Source of the DNA: Actimicrobium antarcticum | GTDB taxonomy: Bacteria > Pseudomonadota > Gammaproteobacteria > Burkholderiales > Burkholderiaceae_D | DNA length: 64,000 nucleotides | NCBI RefSeq assembly: GCF_039536745.1 | Contig: NZ_BAAAZE010000001.1 | Coordinates: forward strand, 62,001 to 126,000 | Direction of reading: 5' to 3' | Shown here: piece by piece, positions 35,501-43,333 of the stretch | Position numbering within the stretch: the stretch's first letter is position 1 | Layout of the letters: every line of letters starts with the position of its first letter | The notes under the pieces: generated by a model | What the model was told of the DNA's origin: nothing | Database searches by the model: none | Seen by the model: the letters and a program-made list of their open reading frames with translations, nothing else | Made by a program: the position numbers and the translations under genes

Positions 35501-36302
35501 CATCGTCCAGATGCCAACGCAGCCGCACGTCAAGCTGATGATGTTGCACACCGAGATTTGCCAGCACGCTATCGGCAGCAGCGGATTGCTGCTCAAGCTG
35601 GCTGCGGGCCTCGTCATCCAGCGGAGACTGGTCGGCCAGACGGTCGTTGAGCCGCTGCAGTCCGTCCTGTTCCAGTCGCGCGCGTGCAAAGGCGCGTTGC
35701 GACAGCGTGCTGTAAATAGTGCTGCCAGTGAGGGTTTCGAGCAGCTCGCCACGGTCGTTGTCATCGGCTTTCAGGAATGCGGAAAACTCGTTTTGCGCCA
35801 GCAGCACGGCACGCGTGAACTGCTCGAACGTCAACCCGATACGCTGGACGATTTCTGCCAGAACTTCCTTGCTGGTGCCGCCTATCGGTTGCAGTCCGGG
35901 CAGGCGGTGGAGGCTCATGATGGTCTTTTGCAGACCGCCATCGACCTTGCCGCGCGCGCGCCGCACGCTCCAGCGCGCACGATAGGCGTGATCGTCATTG
36001 CCCACAAAATCGACCTCGGCATAGCCTTCGGCGGTGCCGCGTCGCAGCAGGTTGCGGGGGTCTTGTTGCGTGACGGTCGTGTTGCCGACATCCGGCAGAT
36101 TCTTGTTGCCGGCCTTGATCAGGCGCGGCGTATTTTCGTACAGTGCCATGCAGAGCGCATCGAGCAGGGTACTTTTGCCGGCCCCAGTGGGGCCGGAGAT
36201 GGCGAACAGGCCGGCCGACTTCAGCGGCTCCTGCTCGAAGTCGACTGCAAAATCGCCCGCCAGCGAGGCCAGGTTGCAACCGCGAATTGCCAGGATTTTC
36301 AT
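32544..36302 (-). CDS. sbcC: Exonuclease subunit SbcC
   Basis: The 1252-residue ATPase of the SbcCD nuclease, which opens hairpins and processes palindromic DNA. The N-terminus has the Rad50-type Walker A GPTGAGKSTLLDALCMALYENTPR; two long coiled-coil arms surround a zinc hook CPVCGATEHPY near residue 614; the C-terminus carries the signature LSGGESFLVSLALALGLA and Walker B SLFIDEGFGSLDADTL. It overlaps the sbcD stop by four bases (ATGA). The operon is flanked by two related unknown genes. Confidence 0.92.
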   Translation of the reverse strand: MKILAIRGCNLASLAGDFAVDFEQEPLKSAGLFAISGPTGAGKSTLLDALCMALYENTPRLIKAGNKNLPDVGNTTVTQQDPRNLLRRGTAEGYAEVDFVGNDDHAYRARWSVRRARGKVDGGLQKTIMSLHRLPGLQPIGGTSKEVLAEIVQRIGLTFEQFTRAVLLAQNEFSAFLKADDNDRGELLETLTGSTIYSTLSQRAFARARLEQDGLQRLNDRLADQSPLDDEARSQLEQQSAAADSVLANLGVQHHQLDVRLRWHLDDDKLCQNEQSAHEQLRLAREQHDTAQSRRTELERIDAVQPARALVTDVDRLTRSIAANQLALTACRTALESAGIARVEADLAAELARRKLLDTEQAQFAAAPQLDRAKALDARIDALLPVRRQALQAKTNTENATALLRHQHQERQCALDNALHLRHDTEQWLALHTALQPLAHDWPRWDVLLTQSAASRDDIGKAEAALVTLSGEAVQQRGLLSVANQTLTDAGNVLARTDQQRQQILRQHAGIDIASITARKMLAERRRDQLTDGEQLWRNLVERQLRAQELDQQSRASQQAATAADTACGQISAQIIPLAAALAQAERALRNAEAACAASVETLRDALDDQAPCPVCGATEHPYANTSAQLHALLASLHKDVADCRQQHQHAQQQHGIQIALAASHQARHTALALEQQQVRAGLDGFVRQWQEHAISVELTEMAASERADWFTSQRATLDTTLLDYRQQETAWQQSVTLRDEAQAAFDVATSRHVICKDSVQTIQTALTGIESAHQAMAAQLAQCRERLAASLNQLDAGFATSTTAATADWRRDWHTDPQAFHAQCADRVGQWQTRHGALDLSHQNCATLTKETTDLLAAVAKAGIEETSATRIFTAGDNALDALKAERQQLFSGDPVQQVESQLASQLATAKTTLAQLTQLSNNSSQLQARHAEALDQATTRQADHAGEARAASDTLADWITRFPQASDGAALSTATLHALLARSMAEISTERAALHAIDVAVQQANSVHQERSSQRQAHQQQKPSEEGTDATTIDALRQALQAAATEREAAQVRVTEFQLALRQDQARRVHAADLLDALTRQKAVTRVWAQLNDLIGAADGKKFRNYAQQFTLDVLLGYANHHLNALSRRYRLQRIPEMLGMVVIDQDMGDEMRSVHSLSGGESFLVSLALALGLASLSSNRVRVESLFIDEGFGSLDADTLSVAMAALDGLQSMGRKVGVISHVQEMTERIATTILVERLTGGSSRVVIC

Positions 36303-37543
36303 GCGATGCCTTCGGCAGGATTGAGTACCAGTTCGGCAAAGACGGCCCGCAGTTCGCTCGGCGCATCGTCATTGAACTTGCTGCGATAAAGCTGGTTGAA
36401 GATGTCTTCCGGTTGCAGCCGATCGAACTCGTCGAGCGACAGCGTGACGGTTTCGGTGGCGCTGCGTGCGGCAAAGCGGGTGTCTATTCTGGCGAGCCGG
36501 ACCGGCTTGCCTAGCAGTGCGGCCTCGATGCGGGACCGCAGTCCGGGTTCGGGCGCATCCAGGCTTATCCGCACTTCCAGATACGGATGGCGCCGGACAT
36601 CGTCGGTGGCGGGCAGGGCGAGTGTGGCCAGTGCTGCCAGTACGACGTCGATCGACGCAGGCTGCTTTGGTACGCGCAGCAGGTCAACTGCGCGTGGCAC
36701 CTGCAGCGGCGTGATTGCAGCCAGCAGTTCGCCGTCGAGGTCAACCCGCAATACCTGATGCGGATAGTCCACTTCGGCAAACGACATCGGAATCGGACTG
36801 CCGCAATAGCGCAGACGGTCCTGCTTGCCGACGCGCTGGGCCAGATGCAGGTGTCCGAGCGCGGCATAGGCAATGTCGGGACCAAACAGACCCGCTGGCA
36901 GTGCCTCCGTGCCACCGATGACAATGCGCCGTTCGGAATCCTCGGAGGTTTCGCCACCGACCATGTGGCAGTGGCCCAGCGCAATGATGGCCTGACCGGG
37001 CTGGCGCAGGGTCAGCGCATGGTCCAGCGCCTGCCGGTACAGCAGCGCGATACCGGCCATGTACGGATCAGCGACGCCGTCATCGGCAACGCGCGGCACA
37101 TCACCCGGTCGCAGGAATGGCACCGCCAGGCACCATGCGGCAACCTCGCCGTGACGGTTCTTCAGCGGCACGACCAGGCGTGCAAGATCGATCGTCCCAT
37201 CGACCAGTCTGGGGACGAAGCCGATGACGTGGGCATCCAGGGTTTCCAGCAATGGGCCCGGTGCCTCCAGTCGTCCGGGAGAGTCATGGTTGCCCGCGAT
37301 GATGACGATATCGAGATGCGGGACGCGTGCTTTGGCTTGCTGCAGGAAGCGGTAAAACTGTTTTTGCGAAGCTGCAGACGGATTGGCGTTATCAAAAATA
37401 TCCCCGGAAATCAGCAACGCCTCGGCTTGCTCGGCGGTCAGGGTGTCGAGCAGCCAGTCGAGAAATTGCTGATGTTCGTAACCACGTTCAAAATTATGCA
37501 AGGTCTGGCCCAGGTGCCAGTCCGAGGTATGGATGAAGCGCAA
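36299..37543 (-). CDS. sbcD: Exonuclease subunit SbcD
   Basis: A 414-residue calcineurin-like nuclease, partner of SbcC. The metal-binding phosphoesterase motifs appear in order: HTSDWHLGQ, SGDIFDNANPS, IAGNHDSPGR, ALGHCHMVGG and YAALGHLHLAQ. The C-terminal capping region (LDEFDRLQPEDIFNQLYRSKF) is typical. It is the first gene of the sbcDC operon; translation of sbcC is probably coupled through the ATGA overlap. Confidence 0.93.
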   Translation of the reverse strand: MRFIHTSDWHLGQTLHNFERGYEHQQFLDWLLDTLTAEQAEALLISGDIFDNANPSAASQKQFYRFLQQAKARVPHLDIVIIAGNHDSPGRLEAPGPLLETLDAHVIGFVPRLVDGTIDLARLVVPLKNRHGEVAAWCLAVPFLRPGDVPRVADDGVADPYMAGIALLYRQALDHALTLRQPGQAIIALGHCHMVGGETSEDSERRIVIGGTEALPAGLFGPDIAYAALGHLHLAQRVGKQDRLRYCGSPIPMSFAEVDYPHQVLRVDLDGELLAAITPLQVPRAVDLLRVPKQPASIDVVLAALATLALPATDDVRRHPYLEVRISLDAPEPGLRSRIEAALLGKPVRLARIDTRFAARSATETVTLSLDEFDRLQPEDIFNQLYRSKFNDDAPSELRAVFAELVLNPAEGIA

Positions 37544-37852
37544 GTTGGTGTCCTTTGGGTGCGTTCGATGGGCAATGCAGGTATTGTCGTCAGCCGGAGA
37601 ATTTGTGGCTGGTGTGGAGTATACCGGGCTACGTGATGGCCGATGTCGGGGAGCGCGGACTAATTGGAGTAGAAGCGGTACACGAGCGTGGTCGGACGTG
37701 TTTCAGCTAATGCGACGTCAACATGCGGAAAGAGACCCGAAACGGCGTTGTGAAAAGGTCGCGAGCGGCGCCTTCAGATTCTATCAAAGTTGCGCTGGGG
37801 TACGGCGGTGCGGAGATTCGAAAGACTCCCCCTCAATGTTGTCGGGTGGCGG
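37544..37852. other. Gene-free stretch upstream of sbcD
   Basis: No open frame has a plausible start or composition. It must hold the sbcDC promoter on the minus strand and the 3' end of the GYP-motif gene; I see no hrp-box-like element, strong hairpin or repeat in it. Confidence 0.4.
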
Positions 37853-38605
37853 TTACGTTGACAGCGCGTGTTTTCCTTGCGGATAACCGGTGACGATTTT
37901 TTTGGGCTGTATCGGTTTCGTATCTGGCTCGAACTCCTCCAATGGTGGTTCGAGCTCATCTTCTTTGGTTTTATCTTCCGGATCGTTGAGCTCATCCGGT
38001 TCATGCGGACGGACTTCCTGATCTGCAGGATTATTAGTCTGGTCGTTCGCATAGATCGAGTGAATGAGGCCAGCGCCAAGCGCAAACCCGACGAGGATCG
38101 GTACTGCTGCTTGCAATAACGTCCCAAGAACAAGCAGCGCTGGCAGTCCGACCGGAGTGACCATCAGTGCCAGAGCACCAACGGCCAGACCGGCGCAAAC
38201 AAGCCCGGCTACCGGTTTAACGAAACAGTTTTTGACGGCCCAGCTGAGTTTTTTCATGATACCGGGCGAATCCCCGTCCGCTGTCCTGTTGCTTGAGGTT
38301 TCTGACTGCAACTGTCCAATATGCTGATGCTGAGCCGCAATGTGATGTTGAAGTTCGTCTATCTGCTGACTGAGGTGATCAATGGCTTCATGGAAGGGAA
38401 TGGCAGCCCGGGCCACCTCCTGCTGTACTGCCTCGGAAAACTTCAGATCGTCTGGCGGTTGCGGGTAGCCGATAGGCTTAATTACCGGCTGCGACAAGTC
38501 GCAGTCTGGCTGCTGATAGTGGTTCGGCGCTGGTTCGCCCTCAACCGCTCCAAGTCCGGTCCGTATCTGTTTAGCGCCAGATGTTCCGCCTACTGGATCG
38601 GGCAT
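37853..38605 (-). CDS. Putative type III secreted protein with GYP motifs (paralogue 2)
   Basis: No recognised domain. The 250-residue protein starts MPDPVGGTSGAKQIRTGLG; residues 55-100 look like a His/Gln-rich coiled coil (LSQQIDELQHHIAAQHQHIGQ), residues 131-181 form a hydrophobic Gly/Ala/Leu segment long enough for a membrane hairpin, and the tail is very acidic before a final GYPQGK. IGYP also occurs at 45-48. The plan and motifs match the protein at 31547-32386 on the other side of sbcDC. An hrp-box-like promoter lies about 100 bases upstream, and GAGGAG precedes the ATG. Confidence 0.65.
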   Translation of the reverse strand: MPDPVGGTSGAKQIRTGLGAVEGEPAPNHYQQPDCDLSQPVIKPIGYPQPPDDLKFSEAVQQEVARAAIPFHEAIDHLSQQIDELQHHIAAQHQHIGQLQSETSSNRTADGDSPGIMKKLSWAVKNCFVKPVAGLVCAGLAVGALALMVTPVGLPALLVLGTLLQAAVPILVGFALGAGLIHSIYANDQTNNPADQEVRPHEPDELNDPEDKTKEDELEPPLEEFEPDTKPIQPKKIVTGYPQGKHALST

Positions 38606-38705
38606 GCGATGTAACTCCTCTAATAATTAAACCCTTGGCACAATCGCCAAACCTGGATGAACTCGACGGCTGGGCTGTTGTCATCGCACAGGAACCGACC
38701 ATCAT

Positions 38706-38734
38706 TGAGTCGTCGTCACGCCATGTCAGGTTCC
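38706..38734 (-). promoter_or_regulatory. hrp-box-like promoter B (HrpL-type ECF sigma)
   Basis: On the minus strand: GGAACC, 16 bases, then CGACTCA, differing from GGAACC-N15/16-CCACNNA at one position. It is 100 bases before the gene 37853-38605 and directly after the terminator of the lipoprotein gene, as expected for a new transcription start. Confidence 0.68.
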
Positions 38735-38750
38735 ACAAATAAATTTGTCA

Positions 38751-38788
38751 AAAAAAATCCGGCTGCCTCGCGTGTAGCGAGGCAGCCG
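38751..38788 (-). terminator. Rho-independent terminator of the small lipoprotein gene
   Basis: CCGGCTGCCTCGC and GCGAGGCAGCCGG form a 13-base stem with a five-base loop. Read on the minus strand it is followed by ATTTTTTT, a textbook terminator 25 bases past the lipoprotein stop. Confidence 0.92.
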
Positions 38789-38813
38789 GATCAGTGTTGC
38801 GCGTTAGTGAAAG

Positions 38814-39056
38814 TTATTTCGGTGCTTCCGCAGGAGCGGCCGGAGTAGCCGGGGCAGGTTCGGCCGGCATTGGTGTTGCTGCTGGCGGAACAATTACTGT
38901 CGTGCTGCCGGATGGGCCCATCGCACCGGTGTCACCCTTCGGTCCCGGGGTCGACATTGGTGTCTCGGTGCTTGGAACAACAACGGTTTCCTTGCGTTCG
39001 CAACCGGCAAAAATAACGGTCGAGGTCAATGCGGCGAGTATGAGAAATTTTTTCAT
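38814..39056 (-). CDS. Small lipoprotein with a collagen-like segment
   Basis: An 80-residue predicted lipoprotein. MKKFLILAALTSTVIFAGC is a signal peptide with lipobox FAGC, so Cys19 would be lipidated. It continues with ERKETVVV, four Gly-X-Y triplets (GPKGDTGAMGPS) and an Ala/Pro-rich tail (ATPMPAEPAPATPAAPAEAPK) that could span toward peptidoglycan. GGGAG precedes the ATG, and a strong terminator follows, so it is a separate transcription unit. No enzymatic role is suggested. Confidence 0.8.
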   Translation of the reverse strand: MKKFLILAALTSTVIFAGCERKETVVVPSTETPMSTPGPKGDTGAMGPSGSTTVIVPPAATPMPAEPAPATPAAPAEAPK

Positions 39057-39507
39057 GAGAGTGCTCCCGGTGAAGTCAGTCGGATTTGGGGAAAAAGAAT
39101 TCTTTGGCAGTGTCGTGCGGTGCTAGCGGTGTTACGGAATCAGGAGATTATTACTGGTCGCCTCTGGCTGGAACTTTATCGACTTTCGGATCGCCAGCCC
39201 GCTCGAGGTCGGCGGTCGCCGACTTGGTTGACGTGGCCGGGGCCCGCGAGGTCGGAGGGACCGGACTGCGCATTGAATGCTGCTGTAACGTCGCGCTTGG
39301 AAGATGCATTGCTGCTCCCGAAAGTTGACAAGACGCTAATGCTACTTCCGGCCTTGGCGACCTCACTATCGGACATTGACGCATCTTTACGTAGGAAATG
39401 CGGAAGCGGTGCGGTGGAGTAACTGCGTCCGGGAAATGTCGTGTTCAAGCGAGATGTCATTGCCAGACGCGATGCTGGCAAATTAGGCTGACAACGAATG
39501 CTGGCAC
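39057..39507. other. Region without a supported gene
   Basis: It lies between the lipoprotein and NRDE genes. A minus-strand frame (39176-39481, or from an inner ATG near 39373, MSDSEVAKAGSSISVLS) is open but has no clear ribosome site, no hrp-box-like promoter and no recognisable domain. I leave it unassigned. The lipoprotein promoter should lie near 39070-39120. Confidence 0.4.
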
Positions 39508-40239
39508 CTAGTGCTGAAGAATAATGCGCTCATTCAATGACGCATTGTCGGCAGTGTCCAGCCGCACGATGGTCGAGGCCCGGGTGCCATAGCCCGGCGT
39601 GTGGATGCACACTGCCGAGAGTGCACGTTCCAGTTCAATTGACAGTCCGGTTTTGGGTAAGCGGCAATCCGTCGCGAGCCGGGTATCGGTCAACATTTCA
39701 AAAAATGCTTCATCGCTGGCGCCCTGGCAGAGCAGGCTGGCAAATTCGGCTTTTGAACGCACCACTTTCGGCCACGGTGAGTCCAGTTTTGCGTTGGACA
39801 GGCCATAGATACCGGGCAAAATAGGCTGCCCATTACGGGCATCGTCGGCCGCGCGGTTGGAAAACCAGCGTAGCTGATGGCAATCGCCCACGAGCAGATT
39901 GAAGCCATTGTAGTCATCGGCTTGCGCGGCTAACCGAGCGACGTATTCCTCCGACGAGATCGTTCCGGTCAAAAAATCGGACACCAGCTCACCGCGCGAA
40001 CGGACGTCGGTACGCTGTTCATCGGGCGCTCGTACGTTGGTAATGGCCGCAAAGCGTCCGTCCCGCGTGATGCCCATCCAGGTGCCGCCACCCTGCAGGT
40101 CCCGCCCGGCAAAGACTTGCGGGAAGTCGCTCCACCAGCCGGCGGCCGCGGTTGGCCGGTCCAGAAATTCATCGCGGTTAGCCACGGCGATCAACGGCCT
40201 TCCGGGGATAACTTGCCACGCAAAGGTAATCAGGCACAT
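39508..40239 (-). CDS. NRDE-family protein (TANGO2-like)
   Basis: A 243-residue protein of the NRDE/TANGO2 family, named after the N-terminal motif: MCLITFAWQVIPGRPLIAVANRDEFLDRPT. The N-terminal Cys is conserved in members and could be exposed as a nucleophile (Ntn-like fold). GGTWMGITRDGRFAAITNVR and YNGFNLLVGD are further family blocks. The biochemical function is unknown; eukaryotic homologues are linked to heme or lipid handling. It overlaps the DUF4936 gene by ten bases and is last in the ygfZ operon. Confidence 0.85.
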   Translation of the reverse strand: MCLITFAWQVIPGRPLIAVANRDEFLDRPTAAAGWWSDFPQVFAGRDLQGGGTWMGITRDGRFAAITNVRAPDEQRTDVRSRGELVSDFLTGTISSEEYVARLAAQADDYNGFNLLVGDCHQLRWFSNRAADDARNGQPILPGIYGLSNAKLDSPWPKVVRSKAEFASLLCQGASDEAFFEMLTDTRLATDCRLPKTGLSIELERALSAVCIHTPGYGTRASTIVRLDTADNASLNERIILQH

Positions 40240-40517
40240 GGCGCGAGGTCCTCGAAATGTTCGATGTGGCGGTAGCCCTGACTCAGCATGGCCAGTCCTT
40301 CCTCGGCGGCGACATGTTCGATCACGGTGTCGAAGCCGGGGGGCACATCCTGATAAATTTCCATCCAGGTTTGCAGTCCCTCTTTTTCTTCCGGACGTCG
40401 CTTCAGCTGCACCGCGATGTCGTACCCCGCAGCCATGCGTTGCCGGAGCGCGGCAGCACGTTGCCGTGCCAGTGCTGCATCCTGTGAGCGGATCGTGTAA
40501 TAGACAAAAATATCCAT
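40230..40517 (-). CDS. DUF4936 family protein
   Basis: A 95-residue protein beginning MDIFVYYTIRSQDAALARQRAAALRQRM, with RRPEEKEGLQTWMEIYQDVPPGF in the middle and RHIEHFEDL at the end. It matches the small betaproteobacterial family DUF4936, whose function is unknown. It sits between ygfZ (23 bases upstream) and the NRDE gene (overlapping), a context suggesting cotranscription with iron-sulfur/folate-linked genes. Confidence 0.78.
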   Translation of the reverse strand: MDIFVYYTIRSQDAALARQRAAALRQRMAAGYDIAVQLKRRPEEKEGLQTWMEIYQDVPPGFDTVIEHVAAEEGLAMLSQGYRHIEHFEDLAPCA

Positions 40518-40540
40518 GGATCAGCGCACTCCTGTAGTCG

Positions 40541-41545
40541 TCAGACGGTGTCGGGCAGGGCGTAAGGCAGCGCAGAAAAATGCAGTACCGCGCCGTTCAA
40601 GCCGAGGCGAATATTGTCGCCGTCCAGAGCCGCTGTCTTGATTTCAATTAGGCAATGATAGACGCCATCGTGATCGCGCGCTGCATTGACGATCATCCCG
40701 CACGGTTGTTCGGCATCTTTATCGGCATATACCTCCATGCCGGCGACCGCCTCGGCGGCCGAAACAGACGCTGGCAGCATGCGCCGCTTGAGTTTGCCGA
40801 GGTACTGGCTGCGGGCGACGATTTCCTGGCCGGGATAACAGCCTTTCTTGAAATTCACGCCGCCGATTGCCTCGAAATTGATCATCTGCGGAACGAATTT
40901 TTCCTGGGTCGGCAAGGTAATGTGGGGAATGGCTGCCGTGATCTCCGACAGTCGCCAGGCCTCGGGACTGGCAAATTCGAGGCCAGCGTCCAGTGCAGGC
41001 CATGCGCTCAGTGCAATCGCCGGGCTGGTGATCCACTGGTAACGAGGCACTCCGGCGGCATCGGCCACGCGCACCAGCGTGCCTGCGTCAGTGTCCACTT
41101 TGCCAAAAGGCACAGCAGGTACGACCGGGAACCATTGCGCCAGAACGGGCGCCACTGCAGCGCCGCCCAAACCGAGGATGACGAACGCATCTGTTGCATC
41201 GGTGATCTTTGCCTTGGCGCGCATGACGAACATTTGCAGGCGCTTCTGGACCGTGGCCTGGATGTCGCGGGATACCTCCAGCATCACCGAGTCGGCTGAA
41301 CGCCACATCAGGAACGAGGCCAGCAATCTGCCTTTGGGCGTGCAGTAACCGGCAAGTCGGGCCTCATCCAGAGTCAGATGTTCCACATCGTTAGTGAGCT
41401 GGTTGTGCAAAAAATTGGCCGCATCGTCACCGCTGCAGGCCATCAGGCCGAGGTCGGTCAACGCAGAAAAGAACCCTTTGCCGGAGACGCCGGTGGCGTT
41501 GGAAGTGGTGGTTTGTGATGCAATGAATTGGTGCCAGTCAGTCAT
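40541..41545 (-). CDS. ygfZ: YgfZ/GcvT-like folate-binding iron-sulfur protein
   Basis: A 334-residue aminomethyltransferase-like protein that helps maintain certain Fe-S enzymes with a folate cofactor. The diagnostic KKGCYPGQEIVAR motif, with its conserved Cys, is at about residues 235-247. DDAANFLHNQLTNDVEHL and GYCTPKGRLLASF are the N-terminal family blocks. It is the first gene of a three-gene minus-strand operon and diverges from mltG across about 100 bases. Confidence 0.9.
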   Translation of the reverse strand: MTDWHQFIASQTTTSNATGVSGKGFFSALTDLGLMACSGDDAANFLHNQLTNDVEHLTLDEARLAGYCTPKGRLLASFLMWRSADSVMLEVSRDIQATVQKRLQMFVMRAKAKITDATDAFVILGLGGAAVAPVLAQWFPVVPAVPFGKVDTDAGTLVRVADAAGVPRYQWITSPAIALSAWPALDAGLEFASPEAWRLSEITAAIPHITLPTQEKFVPQMINFEAIGGVNFKKGCYPGQEIVARSQYLGKLKRRMLPASVSAAEAVAGMEVYADKDAEQPCGMIVNAARDHDGVYHCLIEIKTAALDGDNIRLGLNGAVLHFSALPYALPDTV

Positions 41546-41644
41546 GGTGTTCCGGAGAAAGTCAGGAGAAGATCGGGTTATCCGTTTATCATTCCGAGCT
41601 GATTATAGATGCGTGCCCGAGATCGCGTCGGAACCCGAGGACTG

Positions 41645-42634
41645 ATGAGATTTTTCAAACAACTTTTTCTGTGGCTGGTTGCGCCGGCACTGTGCGTAGC
41701 CGCAGGCATGCTGTACTGGGCAAAGCAGCCGATCCTGACGCCGGGCGCCGGACCGGTCGACTTTACGATCCAGCCTGGCAGCAGCGTACGCAGCGTGACA
41801 GAACAACTCGCTGCCCAGCGTATTCCGGTGCAACCGGTTGCCCTGGAGTGGCTGGCGCGCCTGAGTGGCAAAAGCAGCCGGATCAAGGCCGGTAGTTATG
41901 AACTGAAACCGGGTACGACGCCGTTGCGACTGATCGATCAGCTTGCCCGCGGCGAGTTTGCACAGGAGTCGCTATCGATTATCGAAGGCTGGACTTTCCG
42001 CCAGATGCGCCAGGCGATCGCGCTGCATCCGGCGCTCAAGCACGACACAGTGGCGCTGTCCGATACCGAACTGCTGGCCAAGATATCGACGGACTTCATT
42101 TTGCCGGAAGGTCTGTTTTTTCCTGATACTTATTTGTTCGCCAAAGGCGTCAGCGATTTGCAAGTCTATCGGCAAGCCCATATCGCCATGCTCAAACGAC
42201 TTGCCGCCGCCTGGGATAAACGCGATCCGTCGCTACCCTACAAAAAGCCCTACGAGGCATTGACGATGGCATCGATCATCGAAAAAGAGACCGGCCAGAA
42301 ATCCGAGCGCAGCATGATCGCGGGGGTCTTCGTGAACCGTCTCAAGACCGGCATGCTGCTGCAAACAGACCCGACCGTCATTTATGGCATGGGTGAAAAA
42401 TTCCAGGGCAATATTCGCAAGAGCGACTTGCTGGCCGATAACCCGTTCAATACGTACACCCGCGCAGGCTTGCCACCGTCGCCCATCGCCTTGCCCGGAA
42501 ACGCCGCGATCACCGCCGCACTCAATCCCGCGCGCACCGAGGCGCTGTACTTTGTCGCGCGCGGGGATGGCAGCAGCGTATTTTCCAGCAACCTGACCGA
42601 CCATATTCGGGCAGTCAACAAATATCAGCGGTAA
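41645..42634 (+). CDS. mltG: Endolytic murein transglycosylase MltG
   Basis: A 329-residue inner-membrane lytic transglycosylase that ends nascent peptidoglycan strands. One N-terminal membrane helix (LFLWLVAPALCVAAGMLYW) anchors it; a LysM-like part follows. The catalytic block reads MASIIEKETGQKSERSMIAGVFVNRLKTGMLLQTDPTVIYGMG with the catalytic Glu in EKETG, and ends NPARTEALYFVARGDGSSVFS. The start is at MRFFKQLF; an upstream frame adds a nonhydrophobic leader. It is the first gene of mltG-tmk-holB-pilZ. Confidence 0.92.
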   Translation: MRFFKQLFLWLVAPALCVAAGMLYWAKQPILTPGAGPVDFTIQPGSSVRSVTEQLAAQRIPVQPVALEWLARLSGKSSRIKAGSYELKPGTTPLRLIDQLARGEFAQESLSIIEGWTFRQMRQAIALHPALKHDTVALSDTELLAKISTDFILPEGLFFPDTYLFAKGVSDLQVYRQAHIAMLKRLAAAWDKRDPSLPYKKPYEALTMASIIEKETGQKSERSMIAGVFVNRLKTGMLLQTDPTVIYGMGEKFQGNIRKSDLLADNPFNTYTRAGLPPSPIALPGNAAITAALNPARTEALYFVARGDGSSVFSSNLTDHIRAVNKYQR

Positions 42635-42657
42635 AGATCCATCATGAAAAAATCCTC

Positions 42658-43266
42658 ATGAACAGCGGCAAATTCATTACCTTTGAAGGCATTGATGGCG
42701 CCGGCAAATCCAGTCATATCGGCTTCGTGGCCGACTTGCTGGCGGCGCGCGGACATACCGTCGTGACTACCCGTGAGCCGGGTGGTACTGCACTCGGCGA
42801 GCAACTGCGCGAAGTGTTGTTGCATCAGAAAATGCACCTCGAAACCGAAGCCTTGCTGATGTTTGCCAGCCGCCGCGAACATCTGGCGCAAGTGATCGAA
42901 CCGGCCCTGGCGCGGGGTGACTGGGTCATCTCGGACCGCTTCACCGATGCCACGTTTGCCTATCAGGGTGGCGGTCGGCATTTGTCGATCGACAAGCTGG
43001 GTCAACTGGAAACCTGGGTGCATCCGCATCTGCAACCCGACCTGACCCTGCTGTTTGATGTGCCGCTAGAAGTGGCACGGGCAAGGCTCGATAGCGCCGG
43101 GTCGCATGACAAGTTCGAGCGGGAACAGGCGGATTTCTTTGCCGACGTACGTGCAGAATACCGGCGACGCGCGACGCAATTCCCGGCGCGCTTCAGGATC
43201 ATTGATTCGACAAAGCCGATGGACGAAGTTCGCAATGCACTTGAGGTTATTCTTTCAAGTATATGA
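42658..43266 (+). CDS. tmk: Thymidylate kinase
   Basis: A 202-residue P-loop kinase phosphorylating dTMP. FEGIDGAGKSSH is the Walker A, TTREPGGTALGEQLR the dTMP-binding DR/E loop, and SDRFTDATFAYQGGGR the second family block. Lid arginines are in DKFEREQADFF. It lies 23 bases after mltG. It is followed by an unusually AT-rich 60 bases before holB. Confidence 0.94.
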   Translation: MNSGKFITFEGIDGAGKSSHIGFVADLLAARGHTVVTTREPGGTALGEQLREVLLHQKMHLETEALLMFASRREHLAQVIEPALARGDWVISDRFTDATFAYQGGGRHLSIDKLGQLETWVHPHLQPDLTLLFDVPLEVARARLDSAGSHDKFEREQADFFADVRAEYRRRATQFPARFRIIDSTKPMDEVRNALEVILSSI

Positions 43267-43333
43267 AAAATATGGATAAACTAACTCTTAATGTTTTACA
43301 TTTAAGATTTTACTTCAAGAGTAAAAGCGCCTG
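43267..43333. other. AT-rich spacer with dyad symmetry inside the tmk-holB operon
   Basis: This 67-base gap contrasts sharply with its GC-rich surroundings. It contains ACTCTT...AAGAGT and, inside, CTTAATGT...ACATTTAAG as imperfect inverted repeats. It may be a promoter, processing site or regulatory hairpin; no T tract follows, so a terminator is unlikely. Confidence 0.35.

Noticed and set aside
37544..37852. Possible small gene between sbcD and the GYP-motif gene
   Set aside because: All frames are short or lack start signals.
38691..38720. Plus-strand GGAACC close to hrp-box-like site B
   Set aside because: At 15 or 16 bases there is no CACNNA-like second box, and no gene follows on that strand.
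39176..39481. Open frame on the minus strand with a Ser-rich N-terminus (inner start MSDSEVAKAG)
   Set aside because: No ribosome site, no hrp-box-like promoter and no domain; it lies in a gap where stray frames are expected.
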